A stretch of DNA of 64,000 bases from Prionace glauca (GCA_037974335.1 CM075760.1:64052515-64116514); one strand, 5' to 3'. Counted from the first letter of the stretch, positions 9,548 through 20,400 are shown. Notes: generated by a model from the sequence alone, not told the origin. Numbers and translations are program-made.

Positions 9548-10096
9548 GTGATGCAGCAGGACATAGGCAAAAAGAAGGGGAAAAGGAACGCAGTAGTAAT
9601 TGGGGACAGTGGGGTGAAGGGTATTGACAATGTCCTTTGTCACAATGACAAAGTGCACAGAAGGGTGTGTTGTCTGCCTGGTGCTCGGGTACGGGATGTC
9701 GCAGCTGGGCTGCAGAGGAACCTGGAGTGGGAGGGTGAGAATCCAGTCGTTGTGGTGCATGTGGGTGCCAGTGACGTAGGCGAAGTGCGGACTGAGGATC
9801 TGGTGAGGGAGCATGAAAAGCTGGGAATGGAATTAAAAAGTAGAACCGACAAGGTGGTCGTCTCTGGGCTAATGCCTGAACCGTGTGCAGACGGGCATAG
9901 GGTTGACAGGATTAAGGAAATGAATGGGTGGCTCAGGGATTGGTGTGGGAGGAATGGGTTTGAATTTAAGGGGCATTGGCACCAGTATTGGGGTAGGTGG
10001 AACCTGTTCGGGCGGGATGGGGTTGGTCTGAACTGTGCTGGGACCAGAGTGCTGGCGAATCGAGTAAAGAGGACAGTAGACAGGGCTTTAAACTAA
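9548..10096 (+). CDS. LINE ORF1 remnant with SGNH/esterase-like fold
   Basis: This is a 182-codon frame in the 5' part of the LINE. It shows blocks of an SGNH hydrolase, as known for CR1 ORF1 esterases: VVIGDSGVKG (block I nucleophile Ser in GDS), VHVGASD (block III, usually GTND) and DGVGLN (block V, usually DGxHLN). The catalytic His position reads Gly, so esterase activity is doubtful. The frame includes CCLPGARV and WLRDWC, common in these ORF1s. It belongs to the mobile element, not to a host gene. Confidence 0.75.
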   Translation: MMQQDIGKKKGKRNAVVIGDSGVKGIDNVLCHNDKVHRRVCCLPGARVRDVAAGLQRNLEWEGENPVVVVHVGASDVGEVRTEDLVREHEKLGMELKSRTDKVVVSGLMPEPCADGHRVDRIKEMNGWLRDWCGRNGFEFKGHWHQYWGRWNLFGRDGVGLNCAGTRVLANRVKRTVDRALN

Positions 10097-10118
10097 TTGG
10101 GGGGGGGGGGGGGGGGGT
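10097..10118 (+). repeat. Poly-G run
   Basis: About 20 uninterrupted G between LINE ORF1 and ORF2, a slippage- and quadruplex-prone run. A shorter G-run at 10450-10463 coincides with an ORF2 frame change. Confidence 0.9.
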
Positions 10119-11849
10119 GTGCGAGGGTAGGTGACCTTACGTGGTCTAAAGTTAAGGAGAGGGTACAGGTAAGGGAAGAGGCCGAGGATGTCCCAATAAT
10201 AGAGGGAGTAGGGGGCGTGAGTAGGGTTGGTGGTGTTACAGCAAATAGGGTCCAGGTGAAGGCTGGGATGAAAGCGCTGTATCTGAATGCACGAAGCATT
10301 CGGAACAAAGTGGATGAGCTGGTGGCGCAGATCGACACAAATGGACATGATCTGGTGGCCATTACAGAGACGTGGCTGCAAGGTGACAGGAACTGGGAGC
10401 TGAATGTCCAAGGGTATCAAGTGTTTAGGAAGGATAGGTGGGAGAGAAAGGGGGGGGGGGGGGCGTAGCTCTGCTGATTAAGGATAGCATCAAGGTGGTA
10501 GCAAGGGATGATATTGGAGCCAAGGAACAGAACGTGGAATGGGTAGAGATTAGGAACAGCAAAGGGAGGAAGACGCTGGTGGGTGTCGTCTATAGGCCCC
10601 CGAATAATGATCTGGAGGTGGGGCGGGCTGTTAACTCACAAATAAGTGCGGCGTGCAGGAATGGGATGGCCGTAGTTATGGGGGATTTCAATCTGCATAT
10701 TGATTGGTCGACCCATGTTGGACACGGTGGGCTCGAGGAGTTGTTCTTGGAATGCTATCTGCCGGGATAATTTCCTTGAACAGTGTGTGTTGGAGCCGAC
10801 GAGGGAGCGAGCTATCTTGGATCTGGTGCTATGTAATGAGGCGGGTAGAATTAGGGACCTTGAGGTGAAGGATTCTCTTGGAGAGAGTGATCATTGTATG
10901 GTAGAGTTTCTGGTGCAGATGGAGGAGGAGAAAGTGGGTTCCCGGACACACGTCCTTTGTTTGAAGAGAGGGGAGTATGGTAGGATGAGAGAAGAATTGG
11001 CGAATATGGACTGGGGGAGTGCATTGGAGGGAGGGTCTGCTGAGGAGCAGTGGAGGATCTTTAAGGAGATCTTTCTTGGTGCTCAGCAGAAATTTATTCC
11101 AATGGTCAAAAAGGACTGTAGGAGGAGAGGTAATAAGCCGTGGATAACGAAGGAGGTGAAGGAAAGTGTTAAATTAAAAGCGGAGGCATTTAGAGTAGCG
11201 AAGAGGAGTGGGCGAGAAGAGGATTGGGAGAGGTTTAAATGTCAACAAAGATTGACAAAGAAATTGATAAAGGAGGGTAGGAGAAACTATGAAGCTGGGC
11301 TAGCGCTTAATATAAAAAAGGATAGCAAGAGTTTTTATAAATATATAAAAAGGAAGAGGCTGGCTAGGGTGAACGTTGGTCCTTTAGAGGATGAGAAAAG
11401 GGACCTAGTGGTCGGGGATGGGGATATGGCTCAGGTATTGAATAACTTTTTTGTTTCCGTCTTCACGGAGGAGGACGTGAATAATTTGCCGGGTGTTAGC
11501 GATGGAAAGGTGGTAGGACTGGAGGGTCTTAATGACATTACTGTTACTAGAGAGGCGGTGCTCGACAGACTGGAGGGGTTGATTGTGGACAAGTCCCCAG
11601 GACCGGATGGAATGCATCCGAGGGTTCTGAAAGAAATGGCGGAGGTTATAGTGGATGCATTGGTGGTTATTTTCCAGACGTCGCTGGATTCCGGGGAAGT
11701 GCCGGAAGATTGGAAAACGGCTAATGTTACGCCGTTGTTTAAGAAGGGAAAGATTCCAGACAGCGGTTCTTCCAGGCCCAAGAGCTCCAGTCTCAGCTCA
11801 GGAGAACTCAACAACTCCACATACTGTCCAAAGATTCATTGGAGTGGGG

Positions 11850-13510
11850 GATTTTAATGAGAATCTTTCATCAGGAGGGAGGGAACGGAGAGACGGAGAG
11901 GGTTAGGGATGAAATTTCAGAGCTTCACACCAGGACAATGCCATTAATGAAGGAGTAATTAAAATCAAAGATGTTCAAGTGAGCAGAATGAGGAGAGCAC
12001 AGATATCTCAGAGGGTGTGTTATTGGAGATTAGAGATTGGGAAGGACAGGCCATGGAGGGATTTTAAAACAGGATGGAAATGTTAAAATCAGTGCATTAC
12101 CCTGATGTGAACCCGATGTAGTTCAGCGAGCACAGGATATGATGGGTGAAGAACTCTCGAGCAGCAGAGTTTTGAACAATCAGGAATGTTGGGGGGCGAT
12201 GGCCTTTGGTATTGTCGCTAGGCTATTGTCAATGTTCTGGGGATCCCAGGTTCGAATCCCACCACTACAGGTAGTGGAATTCCAATTCAATAAAAAAAAT
12301 CTGGAATTAAGAATCTACTGATGACCATGAAACCACGGTCGATTGTTAGAAAAACCCATCTGGGTCACTAATGTCCTTCAGGGAAGGAAATCTGCTGTCC
12401 TTACCTGGTCTGGCCTACACGTGACTCCAGACCCACAGCAATGTGGTTGATCCTCAGCTGCCCTCCAGAGTCAATTAGGGATGGAGAATTATTGCTGACC
12501 CAGCCTGCGATGCCCATGTTCCACAAATGAATTAAAAAGACAATGTTTAATGTGGGCATGGAGTGAGTGAGAGAGGCTGGTGAAGAATGGATTCTAATCA
12601 TCCAGTTTAAGGGTAACACGGGTACGGATGAGGGTTCCAGCAGCAGGCGGGATGGCACCAGGTGACATTATGGAGAGTGAAATATCTGGTATTAGTGCTG
12701 GTGTGGAAACGTGGTCAGAAACTCATCTTGACATCAAATCTGGCACGGAGATTGTGAAGAGTGTGGTGCATTCCCAGGGAGAGGGATGGATTCAGTAGTC
12801 AGGGAATTTGTAGTGGTGACTGGTCTTCCCCATTTTTAACTGGAAGGAATTTCTGCTCATCCAGGAGTGAATGTGGGATAAGCAGTTTGATCATTTAGTA
12901 ACAGTGGAAGAATGGAGAGGGACTGGGGGGTGAGGTCGAGCTGGGTGTTGTCAGTGTACATGTACAAACTAACATGGTGCTTCTGGATGGTGTCACCTAG
13001 TGGGGGAAATAGATGGGAAATAGGAAGGGCCGAGGATAGATCTTGGGGAGGGGGGGACACCAAGTTCATCGACTTTGGTAAGGAAAAGGACGTTGGACAG
13101 GTCAATGGTTATTTTTTCAGAGTGTGTCGTGACAATGGATTTAAAGATGAGGAGGTGAGGAATGGAAGAGAATGGGAACTGTAAACAGTATTGATTAGTA
13201 TGGAGGAGGTAAACAGCTACGCAGGAATAAGATCAATGGAACATCGTTGCGGGCGGGGGGGAATGTCATGGACAAGCTGAGGTCTGACAGGACATAAGGC
13301 AGAGACGGGAGGGAAACTGGAAAAAGATGCCAGTTCCAGGCTTACTGGAGGACAGTTTGGCCTTTGGTGAGAGGGAAGCAGCAGAGGCAGCTAATCAAAC
13401 TGCCTCAATCTTAGTGACAAAAAGCTTTTTCAGCTCCTCACACTTGTTGTTGGAGGTGAGGATGGAGGAGACAGGGGAGGGGGTGAGAATTTCAAAAGAA
13501 ACTAACTTGT
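11850..13510 (-). mobile_element. L2-like LINE, degenerate, split by a SINE
   Basis: Read on the minus strand, 12857-13105 encodes FPPLGDTIQKHHVSLYMYTD then NTQLDL. This corresponds to the L2-type reverse transcriptase block that usually reads YADDTQL, so the catalytic motif is mutated. The flanking text at 11850-12190 and 12545-13500 belongs to the same element, which is cut in two by the SINE at 12195-12545. No long frame survives. Confidence 0.65.
12195..12545 (+). repeat. tRNA-derived SINE, near full length
   Basis: It begins with a tRNA-like head containing a pol III B box ('ggttcgaatcccacc' at about 12250). The core follows ('catgaaacc...aaaacccatctgg', 'gtccttcagggaaggaaat'), then the 3' part ('ggtctggcctacacgtgac', 'cacagcaatgtggttga'), ending in 'aattaaaaa'. 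Partial copies lie at 2.05, 14.65, 29.58, 33.47 and 42.11 kb. It may belong to an elasmobranch SINE family, but I cannot name it with certainty. Confidence 0.8.
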
Positions 13511-13703
13511 AACAGCTACTAAAAAGATTCAGCACAGAGTACTTTCCATAAACTATTTTTTCAAAGCAAAGATATTAACCCCTGTAACTGGGCTGGAGTT
13601 TAGAAATAGGGGCAGAGAAAGACTCCAATGAACATGGTTCAGTTCTGGATGTGACTCACAACAAAATCCAATCACTGCGGTTACTCATGAAGTTTCTGGT
13701 GTC

Positions 13704-14435
13704 TCAGCAGGTGGGATGACCGAGTGAATCCCTTTCCACATTCGGAGCAGGTGAACGCTCTTTTCTTGGTGTGAGTTTGCTGGTGTACAGCGAGTTTGGA
13801 TGATCGCCTGAACCCAGTCCCACAGCTGGAGCACCTGAACGTCTCTCGTCTGTGTGAATTCGCTGATGGAACATCAGATCCCAGCGTCTTTTATAACACT
13901 TCCCACAGTCCAAACATCGGAAAGGTCTCTCCTGAGTGTGGACACGTTGATGGGACATCAGATCCTCAGAACCTTTAAATCCTTTCCCACACTCCTGACA
14001 TTTAAATGGTCTCTTGTCTGCGTGAACTCGCTGGTGTCTCAACATGTTGGATGAATCAGTGAATCCTTTCCCACACTTGGAGCAGGTGAATGGTTTCTCC
14101 AAAGCGTGGACTCGCTGCTGCTTTGACAGGTTGGATAAATCATTGAATCCTTTCCTACACACAGGACAGCTGAATGGCTTCTCCCCAGTGTGAACGCGCC
14201 GGTGTCTCAGCAGGCTGGATAAATCACTGAATCCCTTCCCACACTCGGAGCAAGTGAATGATTTCTCAGCGTCAGTGCGTTGATGAGTTTCCAGCTCAGA
14301 CGGGGAACAAAGTGACTCCTTCCCAGTGTGAAGATACTTATGTTGCGACAAGCCTGATAATCGACTGAAGCCTCGTCCACACACAGAACAGGCGTACGGT
14401 TTCTCCCCACTCTGAATGGTGTTTTTTCCTTCCAT
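13704..14435 (-). CDS. C2H2 zinc-finger protein, frame lost before the last two fingers
   Basis: The start [16 protein letters not shown] at 14435 is the canonical family start, 110 bases into the exon that begins at 14544 after the acceptor 'ccgttttatag'. Finger 1 is intact. Finger 2 has lost its zinc-binding half ([14 protein letters not shown]). Finger 4 has Gln for the first His (SKQQRVH). Fingers 3, 5, 6 and 7 look sound. At about 13838-13845 the reading frame shifts by one base: the ATG frame runs on as non-finger residues to 13704. The shifted frame instead shows two good fingers ([30 protein letters not shown]) ending HQKLHE-stop at 13681. It is either a truncated protein, a young pseudogene or an assembly error. 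Confidence 0.75.
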   Translation of the reverse strand: MEGKNTIQSGEKPYACSVCGRGFSRLSGLSQHKYLHTGKESLCSPSELETHQRTDAEKSFTCSECGKGFSDLSSLLRHRRVHTGEKPFSCPVCRKGFNDLSNLSKQQRVHALEKPFTCSKCGKGFTDSSNMLRHQRVHADKRPFKCQECGKGFKGSEDLMSHQRVHTQERPFRCLDCGKCYKRRWDLMFHQRIHTDERRSGAPAVGLGSGDHPNSLYTSKLTPRKERSPAPNVERDSLGHPTC

Positions 14436-14940
14436 GTTCAATACTCGGTGATATTCAGTTCCAAAAACTCGGGGAACTTTGTCAGATCCTGATGTGATGT
14501 TTGGTTTCCCGTCTCCTTCATACAAACCTTCCCTTTCGAAAATCCTATAAAACGGGTTTAAAACAGAAAAGAATGAAAGAGAACGCTCAAAAACAGGTTG
14601 TGAAATTGAGCTGAATGAATGCAGTAATTTATGGGGCGGGCACCAGGAAAGAGTGATCATAAAAACTGCCGGATTGTCATATAAAATGCAACTGACTCAT
14701 TGATGTTCTTCAGGGAAGGGAAGCTTGTCACACAGTCTGGATCTTCACAAGACGCTATCCTCTTTGAAGAGGAAAGTGAGAGAGGAGGATTTGGGAGGAG
14801 TATAGAGAGGGATTTTATATTGTATAAATAAACCAGGATTTGAACAGATTCTCCTAAGACCAGGATACCCACACTAACTCCCTGTTGCACCTTGATTATC
14901 TTCATCATCAACAGTCCCTCGATTTGAGGATGATATCTAT
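14436..14940. other. ZNF 5' UTR/intron sequence with SINE core
   Basis: Bases 14436-14544 are ZNF 5' UTR and 14545 onward is intron. Bases 14650-14740 carry the SINE core on the plus strand ('gttcttcagggaaggga'), antisense to the ZNF. The rest is unassigned. Confidence 0.55.
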
Positions 14941-15039
14941 CATCATAGAATCCCTACAGTGCAAGAGGAGGCCATTCGACCTATTGAGTCTGTACTGACT
15001 CTCTGATAGAGTGCTTTACCCAGGCCCTCCTGTCCACCC

Positions 15040-15430
15040 AAGACATTGGGAAGGCCCACACTTGGAATACGTTCTACAGTTCTGGTCACCCTGTTATAGA
15101 AAGGATATTATTAAACTGGAAAGAGTGCAGAAGAGATTTACTAGGATGCTACTGGGACTTGATGGATTGAGTTATAAGGAGAGGCTGGACAGACTGGGAC
15201 TTTTTTCTCTGGACTGTAGGAGGCTGAGGGGTGATCTTGTAGAGGTCTATAAAATAATGAGGGGCACAGATCAGCTAGATAGTCAATATCTTTTCCCAAA
15301 GTTAGGGGAGTCTAAAATTAGAGGGCATAGGTTTAAGGTGAGAGGGCAGGGATACAAAAGTGTTCAGAGGGGCAATTTTTTCACACAGAGGGTGGTGAGT
15401 GTCTGGAACGAGCTGCCAGAGGTAGTAGTA
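15040..15430 (+). mobile_element. CR1-like LINE (family B), left part of an interrupted copy
   Basis: The plus frame encodes the ORF2 C-terminal region ([41 protein letters not shown]) up to WNELPEVVV. The copy then breaks off and resumes at about 16390 with 'gtagaggcaggtac'. The break is filled by a second LINE. Confidence 0.85.
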
Positions 15431-15450
15431 CTACCTCTGGCAGCTCGTTC
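15406..15450. repeat. 45-bp perfect palindrome at a LINE 5' junction
   Basis: Arms of 22 bp ('gaacgagctgccagaggtag' plus 'ta') surround a single central g. The left arm is the target LINE, and the right arm is its inverted copy at the start of the inserted LINE. Confidence 0.95.
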
Positions 15451-16389
15451 TAGGTAAGTGACCTAGATGAGGGTGTAGAAGGATGGATTAGTAAATTTGC
15501 TGACAACACCAAAGTTGGAGGAGTTGTAGACAGTGAGGATGGATGTTACAATTTGCAGAGGGACATAGATAAGCTGCAGAGCTGGGCCGAGGTGTGGCAA
15601 ACGGACTTTAATACGAAAAAGTGTGAGGTGATTCACTTTGGTAAGAGTAACAGGAGTACAGAATATAGGGCTAATGGAAGGACTCTTGGTGGTGTCGACG
15701 AGCACAGAGATCTCGGGGTACATGTGCATTGATCTCTGAAAGTTGGCACCCAGGTTGATAAGGTTGTAAGAAGGCGTACGGTGTGTTAGCTTTTATTGGT
15801 AGAGGGATTGAATTTCAGAGCCGTGAGGTCATGTTACAACTTACAAAACTCTGGTGCGGCCGCACTTGGAGTATTGCGTACAGTTCTAGTCACTGCATTA
15901 TAAGAAAGATGTGGAGGCATTGGAAACGGTGCAGAGGAGGTTTATCAGGATGTTGCCTGGTATGGTGGGAAGGTCTTATGAGGAAAGGCTGAAGGACTTG
16001 AGGTTATTTTTATTAGAGAGAAGAAGGTTATGAGGTGACCAAATTGAGGCATACAAGATGATGAGAGGATTAGATAAGGTGGATAGTGAGAGCCTTTTTC
16101 CTTGGATGGTGAAGGCTAACATGAGGGGACAAAGCTTTAAATTAAGGGGTGGTAGTTATAGCATGGATGTCAAAGGTAGGTTCGTTACTCAGAGGGTAGT
16201 AAGGGTGTGGAATGCCCTGCCTGCAGCAGTTGTGGACTCGACAACTTTAAGGGTGTTCACATGGTCAGTGGATAGGCATATGGATAACATTGGAATAGTT
16301 TAGGTTAGAGGGTCATTAGATTGGTTCCACTGGTCGGCGCAACATCGAAGGCCGAAGGGCCTGTATTGCGCTGTAATGTTCTATGTTCT
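15431..16389 (+). mobile_element. CR1-like LINE inserted into another LINE
   Basis: After the inverted 20-bp arm comes RT text (KFADNTKVGGVVD, where FADD reads FADN). It runs through the ORF2 C-terminus (MRGLDKVDSESLFPW, RVWNALPAAVVD) to the tail 'taatgttctatgttcta'. Several frame breaks are present. The interrupted LINE continues on the other side, with about 4 bp ('gtag') on both sides as a possible target duplication. Confidence 0.85.
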
Positions 16390-16575
16390 AGTAGAGGCAG
16401 GTACAATTTTGTCTTTCAAAAAGCGTTTTGACAGTTACATAGATAAGATAGGTATAGAGGGAAATTAGCCAAATGCAGGCAATTGGGACTAGCTTAGGGG
16501 TTTTAAAAAAAAGAGCAGCATGGACCAGTTGGATGAAAGGGCCTGTTTTCATGCTGTAAACCTCTACGACTCTAC
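16390..16575 (+). mobile_element. CR1-like LINE (family B), right part of the interrupted copy
   Basis: This continues the copy at 15040-15430: 'gtagaggcaggtacaat', FKKRFDSYIDKIG-like coding text, and the tail 'atgctgtaaacctctacga'. Confidence 0.8.
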
Positions 16576-16589
16576 GACCTATCCCCGCA

Positions 16590-16890
16590 GCCTCACACAT
16601 TTATCTTAGCCAAGTCCCCTTATCGCCACATCTTGGGAAACTAAAGGAAAATTTACCCCTTAGTAAATTAACCGGGGGTGGGGGACTGGAGCACCCGGAG
16701 GAAACTCACACAGATGCGAGGAGAGCATATAAACTGCACAGAATTTCACAGTACCTTAACTGCAGCGTTAAAGCAAGCTTACTTGTGACGCTAATCAATA
16801 ATTTAACTGAAGTCACCCAAGTCAGGAACTGAAACTGGGTCCCTGGCACCGAGAGGGAGCAGTGCTAATTACTGTGCCACCGTGTTGCTC
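16590..16890 (-). repeat. V-SINE-type SINE, reverse, disrupted
   Basis: It has 'gagcacccggaggaaactc', 'gcgaggagagcatataaac' and a head with 'actgaaactgggtccctgg'. A short foreign piece (about 16740-16810) that looks like another SINE tail lies inside. Confidence 0.6.
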
Positions 16891-17089
16891 ATGTCTACTT
16901 AGGGTCATGAATTTCACCATGGCTCTCCATGTGACTGACCAAACCCACAGATCTATAAATAATGTTTAAAATGATTTGGGAATATATCGCCATTCCTTCA
17001 GTCACTGGGACAAACTCCTGGAATTCCCTCCCTACCAGCAGGGTGGATGTACCTACACCACATGGACTGCAGGGGTTCAAATCCCATAC

Positions 17090-17570
17090 GTCACATTACC
17101 CCTCACAAACATGGCGCCACGCTACTGCACATATTGCCCCTCACAAACATGGCGGCCACAAATGATACACTTCCGGCAGAATGGCGGCAGTCAGCCCGGG
17201 CCCAGCACGACAAGCCGCGGCTCCATTTGGTTCAAAACGGGATGACCAGGAAGTTCTTTCCCGGGGTGTGACTTTGGACAACATGTTTACAAAGCCTATT
17301 CACCCGTCGGCCGGATCTACCGCTCTCTGCGCATCGCCCTTTACCTCGTACTGATCTCGCATCAGCCTTTAACCGTCCCTCCGTCCGTCACCATTACCAG
17401 CAGTGCGCATGCCTGAGAGCATTTACCCCCCCTCATTCACTCCGATTGGTTGGAGGACCAGCCGCACCCGCTCGGTCTTCCAACTCCGCCCCTCATTCAC
17501 TCCGATTGGTTGGAGGACTACCTGCTCCCACGCGGTCCTCCAGCCCCGCCCCCTTTCCCTATTGGGCCGA
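17090..17570 (-). promoter_or_regulatory. CpG-rich promoter-like region with YY1-type and CCAAT/GC boxes
   Basis: Three YY1-like words lie at 17110-17190 ('acatggcgcc', 'acatggcggcc', 'gaatggcggc'). Two copies of a roughly 75-bp unit follow at 17430-17540. On the minus strand each has a CCAAT box ('ccaatcgga') and, in one, a GC box ('gaggggcgga'). It could be the promoter and first exon region of the minus-strand ZNF at 14.4 kb, about 2.9 kb from its last exon. That link is inference. Confidence 0.5.
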
Positions 17571-17740
17571 CGCCACTGTCAATCAGTCGCCGGGCATTGT
17601 GACGCGAGGCATACGTAGTGAGGCTCACTACCAGGCTCATCTTCAGGTGGGAAGGAGGTGGATAAGCGGAGGCAGCGTCAGGGGCAGTGGAAGGAGTGGA
17701 TCCGCCCCCCCCCCCGCCTAGTGAAGAACATGATCAGCTG

Positions 17741-20012
17741 CGTAACTGTGTGCCAACCTGACCACTAACGGCACACAGTAATCTAATGAGGCATGTATAT
17801 ATATTTTTTTAAGAACTGAAATGCAAACCTTGTAAATAGTATTTGTAATATTGAGACATAGATATAGTTTTGTAAGTATTGAAAGTAGACACTGTAATTT
17901 GGATAGATCTGTAAAAAATGTTTTGATTTGCTATTCGATTTGCTATTGTATATTTAAGAACATAAGAAATAGGAGCAGGAGTAGGCCATCTGGCCCTTCG
18001 AGCCTGCCCCGCCATTCAATAAGATCATGGCTGATCTGTCGTGACTCAGCTCCACCTTCCCGCCCTCCCCCCATAACCCTTAATCCCTTCTCTTATCAAA
18101 AACCCATCAACCCGTTTCTTAAAAATATTTAGCGAGGCAGCCTCCACCACTTCAACGGGCAGAGAATTCCAGAGATTCACCACCCTTTGAGTGAAGAAGT
18201 TCCTCCTCAACTCTGTTCTAAACCGCCCCCCCTTTATCTTGAGGCTGTGCCCCCTAGTCCTACTGTCTTTTTTGAGCGGGAACAGTCTCTCCACCTCTAT
18301 CCTATCCATCCCATTCATCATCTTATACGTCTCAATGAGATCTCTCCTCATTCTTCTAAACTCTAACGAGTACAAGCCTAGTTTATTCAGCCTCTCCTCA
18401 TAGCTCAATCCCCTCAACTCCGGTATCAGCCGAGTAAACCTCCTCTGCACTCCCTCCAGGGCCAAAACATCCTTGCGCAGGTGCGGCGCCCAAAACTGCA
18501 CACAGTACTCCAGCTGCGGCCTCACCAATGCCCTATACAGCTGCAGCAAGACCTCCCTACTTTTATATTCAATCCCCTTCGCTATGAAGGCCAGCATCCC
18601 ATTCGCCTTCCTGACCACCTGCTGCACCTGCAAGCTGGGTTTTTGCGACTCATGCACAAGGACCCCGAGGTCCCTCTGCACCGTCGCCTGCTGCAGTTTT
18701 TCGCCCCGTAAGTAATAGTCCTTCCTACCATTCCTCCTACCAAAGTGGACCACCTCACACTTGCCAACATTAAATTCCATTTGCCATTTCCTGGCCCATT
18801 CGCCCAGCCTATCTAGATCCTTCTGCAGACTCTCCACACCCTCCGCACAATTTGCCTTTCCCCCAATCTTGGTGTCATCAGCAAATTTCGACACCCTGCA
18901 CTCGGTTCCCTCCTCCAGATCATCTATATAAATGGTAAATAGCTGAGGCCCCAGCACCGACCCCTGGGGCACCCCACTAGTCACCAACCGCCAATCCGAA
19001 TAGCATCCATTGACCCCCACTCTCTGCCTCCTATTTGACAACCAATCCTCTATCCACGCTAACACCCTACCCCCAACTCCATGTCCCCTGACCTTCTGCA
19101 ATAACCTCTTGTGAGGTACCTTGTCAAACGCCTTCTGAAAATCCAGAAAGACCACATCCACCGGCTCTCCTCCATCCACTGCCCTAGACACATCCTCATA
19201 GAACTCCAGTAAATTTGTCAGACACGACTTCCCTTTAATGAAACCGTGTTGCGTCCGCCCTATCAAGCAATTCCCCTCAAGATGCCTCGCTATTTCCTCC
19301 TTAATGACGGTTTCTAACATTTTACCTACCACAGACGTTAAACTAACCGGCCTATAATTCCCCGCCTTTTGCCTGCCACCCTTCTTAAACAACGGCGTAA
19401 CATTAGCCGTTTTCCAATCTTCCGGCACTTCCCCGGAATCCAGCGACGTCTGGAAAATAACCACCAAGGCATCCACTATCACCTCCGCCATTTCTTTCAG
19501 AACCCTCGGATGCATTCCATCCGGTCCTGGGGACTTGTCCACAATCAGCCCCTCCAGTCTGTCGAGCACCACCTCTCTAGTAACAGTAATGTCATTAAGA
19601 CCCTCCATTCCTACCACCTTTCCATCGCTAACACCCGGCAAATTATTCACGTCCTCCTCCGTGAAGACAGAAACAAAGAAGTTATTCAAGACCTTAGCCA
19701 TATCCCTATCCCCTACCACTAGCTCCCCTTTCTCATCCTCTAAAGGACCAACGTTTATCCTAGCCAGCCTCTTCCTTTTTATATATTTATAAAAACTCTT
19801 GCTATCCTTTTTTATATTAAGTGCTAGCCCAGCCTCATAGCTTCTCCTACCCTCCTTTATCAATTTCTTTGTCAATCTTTGTTGACATTTAAACCTTTCC
19901 CAATCCTCTTCTCGCCCACAGCTCTTAGCTACTCTAAACTCCTCCGCTTTTAATTTGAAATGGATTAGTTGAGTTTTTTTTTATGAATAAAGTATATTTT
20001 TGAAATAAAAAA
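17741..20012 (+). mobile_element. Poly(A)-tailed retro-insert with target duplication, split by a LINE
   Basis: 'atgatcagct' occurs just before the insert (17731-17740) and again just after the A-run (about 20013-20022), as expected of a 10-bp target-site duplication. The insert proper is about 280 bp (17741-17956 plus 19958-20012). It carries 'gaataaag' and 'gaaataaaaaaaaa' at its 3' end, so it was copied from a polyadenylated RNA. A CR1-like LINE lies inside. The source gene or element is not recognised. Confidence 0.65.
17957..19957 (-). mobile_element. CR1-like LINE (family A) with a 609-codon open ORF2 part
   Basis: From 19875 to 18046 one uninterrupted frame covers the pre-RT linker, the RT (KSPGPDGMHPRVLKEMAE, NYRPVSLTSVVGKMLE, QKAFDKVPHKRLL, SGVPQGSVLGPQLF, KFADDTKIGG) and the C-terminal region ending RRVDGF-like text. 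The catalytic Asp pair is intact. The endonuclease and ORF1 are missing, so it is a 5'-truncated copy. The long open frame makes it the youngest-looking LINE in the window. Confidence 0.93.
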
Positions 20013-20029
20013 AAATGATCAGCTTAATA

Positions 20030-20400
20030 TGAGGTAGGTCCATTCAAAAGGAGGCGGCTTTGGAGAGAGTGCAGAAAAGATTTACCAGGATGTTGCCCTG
20101 GTATAGAGGGCATTAGCTATGAGGAGAGATTGTAGAATCTTGGTTTGTTCTCACTGGAATGACGGAGGGTAAAGGGAGACCTGATAGAAGTCTACAAGAT
20201 TATGAGAGGCATGCTCAGAGTGGATAGTCAGAAGCTTTTCCCCAAGGTGGGAGAATCAATTACTAGGGGGCCACAGGTTTAAGGTGCGAGGGACAAGGTT
20301 TAAGGGAGATTTTGAGACAAGTTTTTTACAATTGAAGGTGGTGGGTGCCTGGAATTTGCTGCCGGGAGTGATAGTGGAAACAGATATGATAGCGATCAGC
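20030..20400 (+). mobile_element. LINE 3' fragment, degenerate
   Basis: 'gagagagtgcagaaaagat', 'gatgttgccctgg' and 'gggccacaggtttaagg' match the ORF2 C-terminal region of the CR1-like elements. There is no long frame. Confidence 0.65.

Larger units (their letters stand above)
9385..11750 (+). mobile_element. CR1-like LINE (family A), inverted 5' half
   Basis: In the opposite direction to the 3' half, this holds ORF1, then an endonuclease (LNARSIRNKVDELVAQI, AITETWLQGD, VGVVYRPPNND, MGDFNLHIDW) and the start of the RT (DKSPGPDGMHPRVLKEM, ANVTPLFKKG). It ends at 11750 on the same FKKG bases with which the 3' half begins. About 15 bp ('gttgtttaagaaggg') are present in both halves. Together the halves make a nearly whole element of about 3.8 kb. 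ORF2 here is broken at a G-run near 10450 and again near 10740. Confidence 0.9.
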
